Assembly (NCBI GenBank): GCA_024213275.1
Contig: JANAVG010000005.1
Span: 60,378 to 124,377, forward strand
Direction: 5' to 3'
From: Rossellomorea sp. BNER
GTDB taxonomy: Bacteria > Bacillota > Bacilli > Bacillales > Bacillaceae_B
Length of the DNA: 64,000 nucleotides
The notes under the pieces were generated by a model. It was not told the origin of the DNA, did no database searches, and saw nothing but the letters and a program-made list of their open reading frames with translations. The translations under genes were made by a program, and so were the position numbers. Shown one piece after another: positions 7,185-16,006 of the stretch. The number at the start of each line of letters is the position of its first letter. Positions within the stretch are counted from its first letter, which is position 1.

Positions 7185-7300
7185 AGAAAAGCGCAAGCTC
7201 CTTGTACAGCTCACGACTTGCATAAGGCGAGGCACTAAGGAAGGGTGCCTTGGTGCCTTGACTTATGTCTCGAGGAGGTAAGCGCTGGAGCTGGGCATTG
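7185..7300. repeat. Palindromic element B, copy 1
   Basis: This element of about 116 bp opens AGAAAAGCGCAAGC and ends GCGCTGGAGCTGGGC, with an inner stem around AAGGAAGGGTGCCTTGG. It is related to elements at 10557, 26258, 26383, 45968 (reverse) and 50581 (fragment). It lies between fabZ and the epuA-family gene. Confidence 0.8.
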
Positions 7301-7301
7301 A

Positions 7302-7326
7302 AAAAGGAAGCCTCCTAGGACCTCCT
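7302..7326 (-). terminator. Terminator after the epuA-family gene
   Basis: The minus strand reads AAGGAGGTCCTAGGAGGCTTCC followed by Ts, directly after the stop of the gene at 7328. Confidence 0.65.
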
Positions 7327-7327
7327 T

Positions 7328-7600
7328 TTATTTTTCCTTAGTAACAATCTCAATGATATGTTCCCATGTCGATTTTTTAAAAGCATCACTTGCTTTTCCG
7401 TCACCAATGACACTATAGCCCACAACCGCTCCTAGAATGAGACTTACAGCAAAAAAGAGGACAAAAAGAATGACACGAAGCCAAATCGGAAGGAGTCTTA
7501 CACGAATCCACTTTTTATTCTGTGATTCTGTCTCCGTCTTCATCTCAGATTTGATTTCTTCTCTTGTTTTGCCTTCTTGAAGTAGCTCTTTCTCTGCCAT
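7328..7600 (-). CDS. EpuA-family small membrane protein (YwpB-flhP neighbourhood)
   Basis: This 90-residue protein has a charged N-terminal part, the conserved block KKWIRVRLLPIWLRVILFVLFF leading into one membrane helix, and GAVVGYSVIGDG outside, followed by FKKSTWEHI. The pattern is that of the EpuA family, often annotated as an extra RNA polymerase beta-associated protein; its function is not established. It starts 16 bp after flhP and is probably co-transcribed with flhO-flhP. Confidence 0.8.
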   Translation of the reverse strand: MAEKELLQEGKTREEIKSEMKTETESQNKKWIRVRLLPIWLRVILFVLFFAVSLILGAVVGYSVIGDGKASDAFKKSTWEHIIEIVTKEK

Positions 7601-7615
7601 GATTATAAACTCCTT

Positions 7616-8458
7616 TTAACGGATCCCGTTGATAAGTCCCATCATTTGATCTGCCATCGAAATCGATCGACTTTGGAATTGATAGGCACGGTGAACGTTT
7701 AGCATATCCGTCATTTCTTTTCCTATATCAACATTGGACGATTCTAAATAACCTTGCTGTAAGCCGATATTATTTCTTTGCTGTCCCTCAAGGTTTGTAA
7801 GAATTTCCGCTTCTGTTACACCTAATTGGTTCAAATTGGTCGGCAACCCGAGTAGATTCCCTCCCATTTGTTCCATGAACTGCGGCCTCTCAATCGAGAC
7901 CACACCTAGAGAATAGGTAGCTACTTGTCCATTCTGCAGTTGGACATTCAATACCCCTCCGTCTTGTAGAGAGAAATTCTCGATATCTTCTGGTACTGTT
8001 ATAAAGTTATCATTTTCATCGAGAATTGGGAACCCCTGACCGTTCACAATCATCATTTCACTATTTCCAGTTGGGGAAGCGTAAAAGGCTCCATCCCGTG
8101 TATAACGGATACTATGTGCCTCTCCATCTTGAGCAAGGACTTTAAAAAATTGATTTGGTGAAGATAACGCAAAGTCTAATTCCCGCCCTGTTGATTTCAA
8201 TGAACCCTGCTCTAAAATCAGTTGGGCTTGGCCAACTTTTGCTCCAACACCTTGTCGAATTCCATTAGGAGTCAGCCTTCCGATTTCTTCAGCGACATTC
8301 CCTTGGTTATTCACTTGTTGAACAAGAAGTTCAGAAAACGTTGCTTCTCTTCTTTTATATCCATTTGTATCCGCATTCGCTAGATTGTTACCGACCATAT
8401 CCATTTGTTTTTGAAGCTGATTTAATGTGTTGGTTGCTGTTATCATCATCCGGTTCAC
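7616..8458 (-). CDS. flhP: Flagellar hook-basal body rod protein FlhP
   Basis: The 280-residue FlgF/FlgG-type protein carries the N-terminal rod motif NNLANADTNGYKR and the C-terminal block SNVDIGKEMTDMLNVHRAYQFQSR...MADQMM. Such proteins build the distal rod beneath the hook. The gene follows flhO by 30 bp and is likely co-transcribed with mbl-flhO, the same arrangement as in B. subtilis. Confidence 0.95.
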   Translation of the reverse strand: MNRMMITATNTLNQLQKQMDMVGNNLANADTNGYKRREATFSELLVQQVNNQGNVAEEIGRLTPNGIRQGVGAKVGQAQLILEQGSLKSTGRELDFALSSPNQFFKVLAQDGEAHSIRYTRDGAFYASPTGNSEMMIVNGQGFPILDENDNFITVPEDIENFSLQDGGVLNVQLQNGQVATYSLGVVSIERPQFMEQMGGNLLGLPTNLNQLGVTEAEILTNLEGQQRNNIGLQQGYLESSNVDIGKEMTDMLNVHRAYQFQSRSISMADQMMGLINGIR

Positions 8459-8488
8459 AACGGATACCTCCTATGCAATCGATTCACT

Positions 8489-9313
8489 TTATCCACCCAC
8501 TCGACCAATTTCGTTTGCCGCTTTTTCCATACTACGATCGTATGCTTGCAAAACCTTTTGATTCGCTTCAAAAGCTCTGTAGGCTGTAAGCATATCGGTC
8601 ATGGTACGAGATGGATCAACATTTGAGCGTTCAAGGAAGCCTTGCTGTGTACGAAAATTAACTCCTTGTATATCGTTTGCATTAGGAAGAGGCTGGTTAT
8701 CATCAGTGCTATACAGTCCGCCAGTGCCTCTCGATAGAAGATGTGGGTTTTCCGCGTATCCAATCCCAAGTGTTGTCACCACTTCATCATTAACAAGTAT
8801 ATCGCCTTGATCATTAATTGAAAATTGGTCACTGTTCAATTGAATCGGCAATCCATTTTCATTTAAAATAAAATTCCCATTTGAGTTCGTTAAAAATCCA
8901 TTTCCATCTAAGGTGAAGTTTCCGTTTCGTGTATACTGAAAGTTTCCGTCTAATCCCTGTACAGCAAACAGCACAGTCCCGTTTGTTGGCATCATAACAT
9001 CAATCAATGCGACATCTGTTCCACGTTCTGTTTCTTTAAGGTCCCCTTGAAAGAAGGTGGGAGTCATTTCTTGCATATAAACCCCTGTATTCAGTTTTCC
9101 TACACGTGAATTATATGGAAGATTGAGATCCTGTTCTGTCGGGATGTTCACTCCACCCATTCTTTGTAGGAGCATTTCAGGAAAGGCTCTCATTGATGAC
9201 TGATCTGCTTTATACCCTGGCGTGTTTCTATTCGCCATGTTATTTGTCAGCATTTCCGTCTTTCGCTGCTGAGCTACCATTCCAGATGCAACAGTATAAA
9301 AACCACGAAACAT
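8489..9313 (-). CDS. flhO: Flagellar basal-body rod protein FlhO
   Basis: The 274-residue protein has the flagellar rod N-terminal motif NNMANRNTPGYKA and the C-terminal block SNVDPSRTMTDMLTAYRAFEANQK. GAGGTGA is placed correctly for the ATG at 9313, giving an N-terminus MFRGFYTVASGM as in other FlhO proteins; an upstream GTG at 9322 overlaps the ribosome binding site. It lies between mbl and flhP. Confidence 0.95.
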   Translation of the reverse strand: MFRGFYTVASGMVAQQRKTEMLTNNMANRNTPGYKADQSSMRAFPEMLLQRMGGVNIPTEQDLNLPYNSRVGKLNTGVYMQEMTPTFFQGDLKETERGTDVALIDVMMPTNGTVLFAVQGLDGNFQYTRNGNFTLDGNGFLTNSNGNFILNENGLPIQLNSDQFSINDQGDILVNDEVVTTLGIGYAENPHLLSRGTGGLYSTDDNQPLPNANDIQGVNFRTQQGFLERSNVDPSRTMTDMLTAYRAFEANQKVLQAYDRSMEKAANEIGRVGG

Positions 9314-9380
9314 TTCACTCACCTCATTTTAACGTAAAAATGACCGAATTTTAATCCTTTTCAACCCGGTATGTATTCCA

Positions 9381-10382
9381 TTAGATGATTTTTCTTCTTG
9401 AAATTCTGTCAATATTTTCAAGCATGATTCCTGTACCAATCGCTACGCAATCCATTGGTTCATCTGCTACTAATACAGGAACCTTTAGTTCTTCTGCTAA
9501 TAATTGATCCATTCCATGTAATAAAGCGCCTCCGCCAGTTAAAATGACACCGCGGTCAATAATGTCTGCAGATAGCTCAGGTGGTGTTCTCTCCAGAACA
9601 TTTTTCGCTGCTTGTACGATGATCGACACATATTCTCGTAAAGCACTTTCCACTTCCTCTGATTTTACCGAAATCGTTCTTGGAAGTCCGCTCACCATAT
9701 CACGACCGCGAATCTCCATTTCTTCGTTACGTGATCCTGGGAATACTGTGCCAATGTTCACTTTAATATCTTCTGCTGTACGTTCTCCAATGAGAAGCTT
9801 GTACTCTTTCTTAATATAAGCTAAAATTTCAGCATCAAATTTATCTCCAGCCATTTTGATAGAAGAAGCTGTTACAATGTCACCCATCGATAAAACGGCT
9901 ACATCCGTTGTACCTCCGCCAATGTCTACGACCATATTGCCGCTCGGTTGGAAGATGTCCATTCCTGCACCAATTGCTGCAACTTTTGGTTCCTCTTCTA
10001 GGTAAATTTTCTTACCACCGCTTTTTTCAGCTGCTTCTCGAATAGCCTTTTGTTCAACACTTGTAATGTTAGTTGGACAACAAATTAAAATACGTGGTTT
10101 TGATAAAAAGCCTTTCACACCAAGTTTATTGATAAAATGCTTTAACATTGCTTCTGTCACATCAAAGTCAGCTATAACACCATCTTTTAAAGGACGCATA
10201 GCTACAATATTTCCAGGTGTCCGGCCCACCATGCGACGAGCTTCCTCACCAACAGCTAATACTCTATTTGTGTTTTTATCAATCGCCACAACCGAAGGCT
10301 CATTTAAAACGATCCCTTTTCCTTTAACATGAATCAATACATTAGCAGTTCCTAAATCAATTCCAATATCTTTCGCGAACAT
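9381..10382 (-). CDS. mbl: MreB-like cytoskeletal protein Mbl
   Basis: This 333-residue actin-fold protein has the phosphate-1 motif DIGIDLGTANVL, the phosphate-2 motif VVDIGGGTTDVAVLS and the adenosine motif GVILTGGGALL. Mbl polymerises under the membrane and directs lateral wall synthesis. Length and wording are those of Mbl rather than MreB. The order spoIIID-mbl-flhO-flhP is conserved in Bacillus. Confidence 0.96.
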   Translation of the reverse strand: MFAKDIGIDLGTANVLIHVKGKGIVLNEPSVVAIDKNTNRVLAVGEEARRMVGRTPGNIVAMRPLKDGVIADFDVTEAMLKHFINKLGVKGFLSKPRILICCPTNITSVEQKAIREAAEKSGGKKIYLEEEPKVAAIGAGMDIFQPSGNMVVDIGGGTTDVAVLSMGDIVTASSIKMAGDKFDAEILAYIKKEYKLLIGERTAEDIKVNIGTVFPGSRNEEMEIRGRDMVSGLPRTISVKSEEVESALREYVSIIVQAAKNVLERTPPELSADIIDRGVILTGGGALLHGMDQLLAEELKVPVLVADEPMDCVAIGTGIMLENIDRISRRKII

Positions 10383-10556
10383 CTCACTCTTACTCCCTTC
10401 TTTTTCTACAAACTATAGTAAAAACGATTCATTTATATCGAATAAATTATGTTTTTTATGAATGATATAATGCTGTTTCCATTAGATTATTTTACCACAT
10501 TTCTGTCGAAGGAAGGAATGATTTGTCAAAAAAACGGATATTTTTTCAGTTGAATC

Positions 10557-10683
10557 AGAAAAGCGAAAGCGCCTTGAACAGCTCACGCCTTGCATAAGAC
10601 GAACCTTGGAGGAAGGGTGCCCTTTCCCTTCCTCCAAGGTTTGGCTTATGACTCGAGGAGCTAGGCGCTGTAGCTGGGCAATG
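10557..10683. repeat. Palindromic element B, copy 2
   Basis: This element starts AGAAAAGCGAAAGCGCCTTG and ends GGCGCTGTAGCTGGGC, with a long internal stem CCTTGGAGGAAGGG / CCCTTCCTCCAAGG. It fills most of the 455-bp gap between spoIIID and mbl. Confidence 0.85.
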
Positions 10684-10796
10684 ATTACAATTTTTATCTT
10701 TGAACGTTTTATGAGCTTTTTATCACCTTATTTTAGTATGACTTTTTAGGTAATATTTCGTAAATACTCAAGATATTTCAAGAAAATTAAAATAAG

Positions 10797-10836
10797 ACTA
10801 AACCTCTAGGTATTCACCAATAGGTTTAGCCTCCTA
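10797..10836 (-). terminator. Terminator of spoIIID
   Basis: The stem CTAAACCT / AGGTTTAG on the minus strand is followed by TCTTATTTT, directly after the spoIIID stop codon. Confidence 0.75.
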
Positions 10837-10837
10837 T

Positions 10838-11110
10838 TTACTTTACTGCTTCGCCTTCTAGTTCTTCTTTTCTATACTTCTTCTTCGTTGCTTCACCACC
10901 GCGGAGATGTCGGATCGATTTATGATAATCGAGAATATTTTTTACTTCGTTAGCCAAATCAGGATTAATTTCTGGCAATCGTTCGGTCAAATCTTTGTGA
11001 ACTGTACTTTTGGATACTCCAAACTCTTTTGCAATGACACGAACTGTTTTCTTCGTCTCCACGATATACTTACCAATCTTGATTGTTCTCTCTTTGATGT
11101 AATCGTGCAC
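10838..11110 (-). CDS. spoIIID: Mother-cell sporulation regulator SpoIIID
   Basis: The 90-residue DNA-binding protein is almost identical to B. subtilis SpoIIID over its first 70 residues (MHDYIKERTIKIGKYIVET, then helix-turn-helix VIAKEFGVSKSTVHKDL) and has the basic C-terminal region needed for binding. It tunes sigma-E genes and sigK in the mother cell. The start is a GTG at 11110 with GGGAGGT eight bases upstream. A large stem-loop lies about 75 bp upstream. Confidence 0.97.
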   Translation of the reverse strand: MHDYIKERTIKIGKYIVETKKTVRVIAKEFGVSKSTVHKDLTERLPEINPDLANEVKNILDYHKSIRHLRGGEATKKKYRKEELEGEAVK

Positions 11111-11185
11111 ACCACTCGACCTCCCTAAATTGGATGTGAGAAGTGTGAAATGAGACTCGCTCTCGCTTCAATGGACTATTAGGTT

Positions 11186-11237
11186 CCGCATGTAAAAGCC
11201 GTGGGGTGTCAACACCTTTTGCTTTATATGTATGCGG
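11186..11237 (-). other. Stem-loop upstream of spoIIID
   Basis: The segment can fold as CCGCAT...ATGCGG, AAGC...GCTT and GGTGT..ACACC in nested order, about 52 nt in all. It lies in the leader or promoter region of spoIIID. In B. subtilis spoIIID translation depends on a short upstream frame (usd); whether this hairpin has a related role is unknown. Confidence 0.5.
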
Positions 11238-11939
11238 GAGGGCGACATTAAGGTTGAAGCACATAGAAAGAACATGTGCTTTCTTGGGTCATCCCCACTT
11301 ACAACGTATAAACATGAATGCAGCTAATACCAATTTTGATATAACGAAAACTCACCTCAAACACTCTCTTTTTGTCAGGTTTGTATCATTTTATTATCGA
11401 TGGTCAAGATATATGCACGAATTACTTAATAAGGACAAGGTATATGGATGAATTTTCAAAATTTTTATGCAAAATTGCTTTTTTCACTAAAATGGGGAGT
11501 GCTGCGGGAAGGCAATTTGATTAGAATATTGGTTATTCGATTTTTCGGGGTTATTTTGCGACCTTTTGAAGGGTGTCTTTTTATGTGCGCTAGTTTCTTC
11601 CCTAAACCAGGTTGTGAAACAGAATTCCAGGATGCAGGTTGGGCGAAAATTGCCGTTCAATGAGGAAGGACCGATATATTCATCATATCGATCGTTAAAT
11701 ATAGAGATCATGCCCGATAACTCGTGTAAACGACTGATATATCACAAAAGAGACTAATTCCCTGCCAATCTTGGGCATCCTCCCCTTTTTATGCATCAAC
11801 TCATTTCGATTATTTCCTGAGAAATTTGTCGATGATAAGTGGCTAGCAAAATAAAAAGCCGATATTCATTCAGCCCTTGTAACAAAGGATAAAAGGAACG
11901 GCATTAGGCTATTCGTAATGATTGTTGTTATTTAACCCG
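11238..11939. other. Intergenic stretch without a supported gene
   Basis: Open frames here are short, lack ribosome binding sites and resemble no family. The stretch 11670-11745 contains ACCGATATATT and GACTGATATATC, words also found in the phased array at 41212-41372. Confidence 0.5.
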
Positions 11940-12037
11940 CAGCCTGAATACACTTCGCTTTCAGCGGGTGACCCGTAAGCCATCTCGCTACGCTGCGGGG
12001 CCTCACTTTGGCCACTGTTCCCGCTGTATTCAGGCTG
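11940..12037. repeat. 98-bp palindromic element with 13-bp terminal arms
   Basis: The outer arms CAGCCTGAATACA and TGTATTCAGGCTG are perfect inverted repeats. The GC-rich inside includes CTTTCAGCGGGTGACCCG and CTACGCTGCGGGG. Only one copy is in the window. It lies 70 bp downstream of the symporter gene and may terminate it. Confidence 0.7.
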
Positions 12038-12106
12038 CTCAATGCTTCTAAAATGTATTTCCGACCTATCTCAGGTAGCCATAATCTTTTAGAAAACAGC
12101 CATTTT

Positions 12107-13774
12107 TTATTTTGTTAGGTTTACATCATCGTCCACCCATACCTCGCCATTTTTAAAAGTCATTTGCTCGGGATAACGTAGGTCGATGACTTCTTCTTGA
12201 AGTTTTTGTGACGGTGCTTTCGTGATTAGAGAGACGATAATATTAGCGAGAAACCCTGCGGTCGCTCCAAATATACCTGCCCCTGTACCGATTATTCCTA
12301 AAATGGTTATACCCGCTCTTGCCATGAAAATATAGGTCAAGGTAACACCGAGACCAAATAACAGACCAGCGATCACTCCCTTGGCATTAGATCGTTTCCA
12401 CCACACACCGAGAACAAGTGCAGGAAAAAATGTACCTGATGCTAAGGCAAACGCCCAGGCAACAATCTGTGTAATCACTCCAGGGGGATTAAGTGCCACT
12501 AACCCAGCTAGTACAGTAGCGACCACAATCGACCAACGGGCAACCGCTAAGCGACTTTTCTCTGTCGCATTCGGTTTAAAGACCCGGTAGTAAATATCAT
12601 GTGCAAATGATGACGATATCGCAATCATTAACCCGCCAGCAGTTGATAATGCTGCGGCCATTGCCCCTGCTGCCACAAGTCCAATGACAAATACCCCTAG
12701 GTTCGCTATCTCTGGTGTCGCCATGACGACGATATCATTTGAAATAATGAGCTCTTTCCATTGAAGGATCCCATCACCATTGGAGTCTGCAACCTTAAGT
12801 TTGCCTGTATCGACCCACGATTTGGTCCAACTTGGAAGTGCATCGATATTGCTTCCGGCAACCTTTGTCATTAAAATAAAGCGTGAGAATGCTGCATATG
12901 CTGGTGCTGATAAATAAAGTAATCCGATAAATAATAACGCCCATGCTCCTGACCAGCGTGCCGCTTTCATCGTCGATACTGTATAAAACCTTACTATAAC
13001 ATGTGGGAGTCCGGCTGTTCCTGCCATTAAAGTAAACAACAAGGCTATAAACTGCCACTTTGTTCCATTGGTAAACGGAGCAAAATACTCTGAAATTCCA
13101 AGCTCACGGTCGAGCTCCCCCATTTTTCCGACAATATCCCCGTAAGAAATCCATGGCATAGGATTTCCGGTTATTTGTAGAGACATAAAAATGACAGGGA
13201 TTAAGTAGGCAATGATTAAAATGATATATTGAGCTACTTGTGTCCATGTGATCCCTTTCATTCCACCGAATGCCGAATAAAAGGCAATTAATACAACTCC
13301 AATAAGAGTTCCTACTTTCGCGTCAATTTCAAAAAGTCGTCCAATTACGACCCCAGAGCCTGAAAGCTGCCCAATTGAGTAGGTAAAACTGATGATAATC
13401 GTACAAATGGCCGCAATCACTCGTGCAGTGTGACTTGCATAACGGTCACCAATAAACTCTGGAACGGTATAGCGACCGTATTTTCTTAACTGTGGAGCTA
13501 ATAAAAATGTTAGGAGAAGATACCCCCCTGTCCATCCCATGATATAAGCTAGTCCATCATAGCCCAATATCATGACGGTACCAGCTAGTCCAATGAAGGA
13601 AGCGGCACTCATCCAATCTGCTCCAATGGCCATTCCATTAAAAACAGGTGGAATTCCCCTTCCGGCTACATAAAAGTCTGATGTAGCCCGTGCCTTATTA
13701 TAAATGGCAATTCCAATATAAATTCCAAAAGTAGCAAGTATGATGGCCGTAGATACAATAAACTGCGTATCCAA
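12107..13774 (-). CDS. Sodium:solute symporter, large subunit (VC_2705/ActP type)
   Basis: This protein of about 555 residues is an SSS-family transporter with some 13 membrane segments; landmarks are FYVAGRGIPPVFNGMAIGADWMSAASF near residues 34-60 and the GGMKGITWTQV loop near 170-180. With the adjacent DUF4212 protein it forms the pair known for the VC_2705 subfamily; acetate, lactate or similar substrates are plausible but unproven. The start is a TTG at 13774, six bases after AAGGGGG; the frame upstream of it is contributed by repeat C. An EF-hand-like loop (DSNGDGILQWKE, 330-341) sits in an external loop. Confidence 0.92.
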   Translation of the reverse strand: MDTQFIVSTAIILATFGIYIGIAIYNKARATSDFYVAGRGIPPVFNGMAIGADWMSAASFIGLAGTVMILGYDGLAYIMGWTGGYLLLTFLLAPQLRKYGRYTVPEFIGDRYASHTARVIAAICTIIISFTYSIGQLSGSGVVIGRLFEIDAKVGTLIGVVLIAFYSAFGGMKGITWTQVAQYIILIIAYLIPVIFMSLQITGNPMPWISYGDIVGKMGELDRELGISEYFAPFTNGTKWQFIALLFTLMAGTAGLPHVIVRFYTVSTMKAARWSGAWALLFIGLLYLSAPAYAAFSRFILMTKVAGSNIDALPSWTKSWVDTGKLKVADSNGDGILQWKELIISNDIVVMATPEIANLGVFVIGLVAAGAMAAALSTAGGLMIAISSSFAHDIYYRVFKPNATEKSRLAVARWSIVVATVLAGLVALNPPGVITQIVAWAFALASGTFFPALVLGVWWKRSNAKGVIAGLLFGLGVTLTYIFMARAGITILGIIGTGAGIFGATAGFLANIIVSLITKAPSQKLQEEVIDLRYPEQMTFKNGEVWVDDDVNLTK

Positions 13775-13822
13775 TCTAATCCCCCTTAATGACGCTTGTC
13801 CATTATTTAATGGTGACTGATT

Positions 13823-13978
13823 TCGCATAGATTGTTGTTTTTCGAACAAAAGTAGAAATCCGCAATGATTAAGGTTTCGGGCATCTTTTCGTCAGAGTAA
13901 TAAATGTTGCACTATTATTAAGTTATTTAAGATGATTATCATTTACCAAAAGCAACAAAATTTACGAAAAGTGCCTTA
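13823..13978. repeat. Interspersed element C, copy 2
   Basis: This near full-length match to 3012-3166 lies between the two symporter genes. Its outer end supplies the stop codon of the DUF4212 gene (13976-13978), which suggests insertion at the 3' end of that gene. Confidence 0.75.
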
Positions 13979-14278
13979 ATGATCCAGGGTTTTTCCATAA
14001 CTAAGCTGTTCGTTTTTACCTTCATCGATCCCGTATTTCTCATCAATACGATCACTTACTTTTGCATTAATAAATAATAAAAGGATAAAAACAATAATAG
14101 ACCCTTGTGCTCCCATAAAATAATGTAATGGTAAGCCACCAAGGGTTATATTAGTTAGTGGCTCTGCAAATAGAACAATTCCAAAGGAAGAAAGGAACCA
14201 GATGATTAAATAGAGGATTGTAAATTTGTTCTTTACTTTAAAATATTGATCGGCCGTCAATTTATCGATCTTCTTCAT
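13976..14278 (-). CDS. DUF4212 small subunit of the sodium:solute symporter
   Basis: This 100-residue protein has two predicted membrane helices (about 22-42 and 55-77) between charged ends, with LIIWFLSSFGIVLFAEPL and FMGAQGSIIVFILLLFINA typical of the DUF4212/sodium-symporter small-subunit family. It precedes the SSS gene, as is usual for this pair, but element C separates the two by about 200 bp. AAGGGGGA precedes the ATG. Confidence 0.9.
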   Translation of the reverse strand: MKKIDKLTADQYFKVKNKFTILYLIIWFLSSFGIVLFAEPLTNITLGGLPLHYFMGAQGSIIVFILLLFINAKVSDRIDEKYGIDEGKNEQLSYGKTLDH

Positions 14279-14289
14279 ATTTTTCCCCC

Positions 14290-14472
14290 TTATGTTAAGC
14301 TAAAAATAAATTTAACTGTATCCAGAAACGGGATGGGTACAAGGGCAATTTGGAAAATAAAATAAGCAAATAGGGATAAAAACGGAATCGCTAAGAAAAA
14401 TACTTTCTTTTTTCGTAATGCTAAAATTAAACAACCTGCAGTAATAATGAAAAATGCAAGAAATGTAGTCAT
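14290..14472 (-). CDS. Small hydrophobic membrane protein, 60 aa
   Basis: Two hydrophobic segments (about 3-17 and 22-46) are separated by the positive stretch RKKK. GAGAGGAG lies close before the ATG at 14472. It is 11 bp upstream of the DUF4212 gene and probably the first gene of that transport operon. No family is recognised. Confidence 0.75.
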   Translation of the reverse strand: MTTFLAFFIITAGCLILALRKKKVFFLAIPFLSLFAYFIFQIALVPIPFLDTVKFIFSLT

Positions 14473-14528
14473 CGAACTCCTCTCTTTCTTTGTATGTATT
14501 TTAATTTTCTGAATTTTTTCATATTGTT

Positions 14529-14557
14529 ATTATCACGATTGAATATTGCTTGGTCAA
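14529..14557 (-). promoter_or_regulatory. Sigma-A-type promoter of the symporter operon
   Basis: TTGACC (14552-14557) and GATAAT (14529-14534) are separated by exactly 17 bp on the minus strand, 57 bp upstream of the 60-residue gene. Confidence 0.6.
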
Positions 14558-14742
14558 TCATAATTGTTAGACAATAAATGTATTTCCTTTTCGTATTTGT
14601 GTATTTTATTTTTTTGAAATAATTGAATTCATGGCACTTTGCTTATTTATAGTTGTCTTACAAGAGTTAAAGTTATAAAAATATAATATTATCGCTGTCG
14701 AATTTCCTCGGAAATTTTTGGATAGAAGATTTCTTTTTTAAA

Positions 14743-14775
14743 TAAAAAAAGGACTACCTCGGAAGGTACTCCTTT
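14743..14775 (-). terminator. Terminator of spoIIQ
   Basis: On the minus strand AAGGAGTACCT / AGGTAGTCCTT is followed by seven Ts, about 10 bp after the stop of spoIIQ. Confidence 0.85.
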
Positions 14776-14785
14776 TATCATGATA

Positions 14786-15733
14786 TTATTGGTTTTCTTT
14801 CTTTTCTTCATCAGGGTTTTCAGTTGCTTGATCTTCAGATTCATCAGAACTTGGATCTGCTTGTTCTTCCGTTTCATTAGCATCTGTGTTTTCTTGATCT
14901 TCAGCAGGATCTGTACTTTCTTCTTCAGCTGGCTGTTCGGAATCAGGGTTTTCAGTTCCAGCGTTTTCTTCGCTAGATTGTTGTTCTGAAGACTCTTCAC
15001 CAGCTTGCTCTTCTTGATCCGTTTTTTGCTCTTCTTCTAATGAAGCTTCTTGAAGAGTTGCTAAAGATTTATTAACGTAATCCAATGGATTAACAGCTAC
15101 ACCATCTTTACGAATTTCAAAGTGAACATGTATACCGGCATCTTTATTCAGTGTGCTTTTACCAGCTTTTGCAATCGTTTGACCTTGCTTAACTGTGTCG
15201 CCTTCTTTTACTTTGAAATCTTTAACGGATTGATAAAGAGTAACAATCCCTTTGTCATGCTCAATTTCAATCACATTTCCTAATAGTTCATCTTCAAGAA
15301 CTTTTGTTACTGTCCCACTCATAGAAGCTTGGACATCAAATTCTTTTCCATCCATTGAAATGTCGATACCTTGGTTTGGTTGATAACTATTGTTGTAGAC
15401 AACCAGAGCGGCTGCTTGCTCTTCAGCAGATGCATCCACATCATAGAATTGTTTCTCAATGACTGCAGTATCTGGGTTTTCAAGCGGCATTACAAAATTC
15501 TCGAGCGAACGATTTACTTCCATAGCTGGATTATCAAACTCATTGTCTGTTGGTTGATCGAATCCATATTGATTTTCTTCTGCCACATCATTTCCTGAAG
15601 CTTGATACCATAAAATAGCTGTAATAATGATTGCGGCACTTGCTAGATAGACTGCTGGGAATACCCAACGCTTTTTGAAAAATTTTTGAACACTAGATTT
15701 TTGAGAAGTATGTTTCTTTTCTTCCTCTCTCAT
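14786..15733 (-). CDS. spoIIQ: Forespore protein SpoIIQ (degenerate M23 domain)
   Basis: The 315-residue protein has one membrane helix (about 23-43) and an extracytoplasmic LytM/M23-like domain (about 105-225). SpoIIQ interacts with SpoIIIAH across the two membranes around the forespore. The HxGxD zinc motif is altered: Asn120 stands in the first His position (NQGID), while HVH (202-204) remains, so it is probably not an active endopeptidase, as for B. subtilis SpoIIQ. About 90 residues of acidic, repetitive tail follow. GAGGTG fixes the start at 15733. It is near spoIIID as in other Bacillus. Confidence 0.94.
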   Translation of the reverse strand: MREEEKKHTSQKSSVQKFFKKRWVFPAVYLASAAIIITAILWYQASGNDVAEENQYGFDQPTDNEFDNPAMEVNRSLENFVMPLENPDTAVIEKQFYDVDASAEEQAAALVVYNNSYQPNQGIDISMDGKEFDVQASMSGTVTKVLEDELLGNVIEIEHDKGIVTLYQSVKDFKVKEGDTVKQGQTIAKAGKSTLNKDAGIHVHFEIRKDGVAVNPLDYVNKSLATLQEASLEEEQKTDQEEQAGEESSEQQSSEENAGTENPDSEQPAEEESTDPAEDQENTDANETEEQADPSSDESEDQATENPDEEKKENQ

Positions 15734-16006
15734 TTTCATCACCTCAGCAATCATTCTGAACACTTTGAAAAGAATATATACCTTGTGATGAAAAAATTTT
15801 TAAATTTCTTATTATTCGACATCCTTACAAGAATTATGTATATTTTATTAAAGTTTTTCTTTCAGAGTAAGATGATTGTTTTTCACATGATACAATGAAG
15901 TGCAAGAGCTAAGCGAAAATGGCTTGGATTAACAGGCTTTACACAGAGACTAAGAATGCAGTGACGAGTTTTTTCTAAACAATAAGAAAGTAGAAAGAGG
16001 ATGTTT

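Noticed and set aside
11070..11264. 64-codon minus-strand frame overlapping the start of spoIIID, considered as a usd-like leader peptide
   Set aside because: Its start lacks a ribosome binding site and lies inside the stem-loop region; the B. subtilis usd is shorter. No evidence supports translation.
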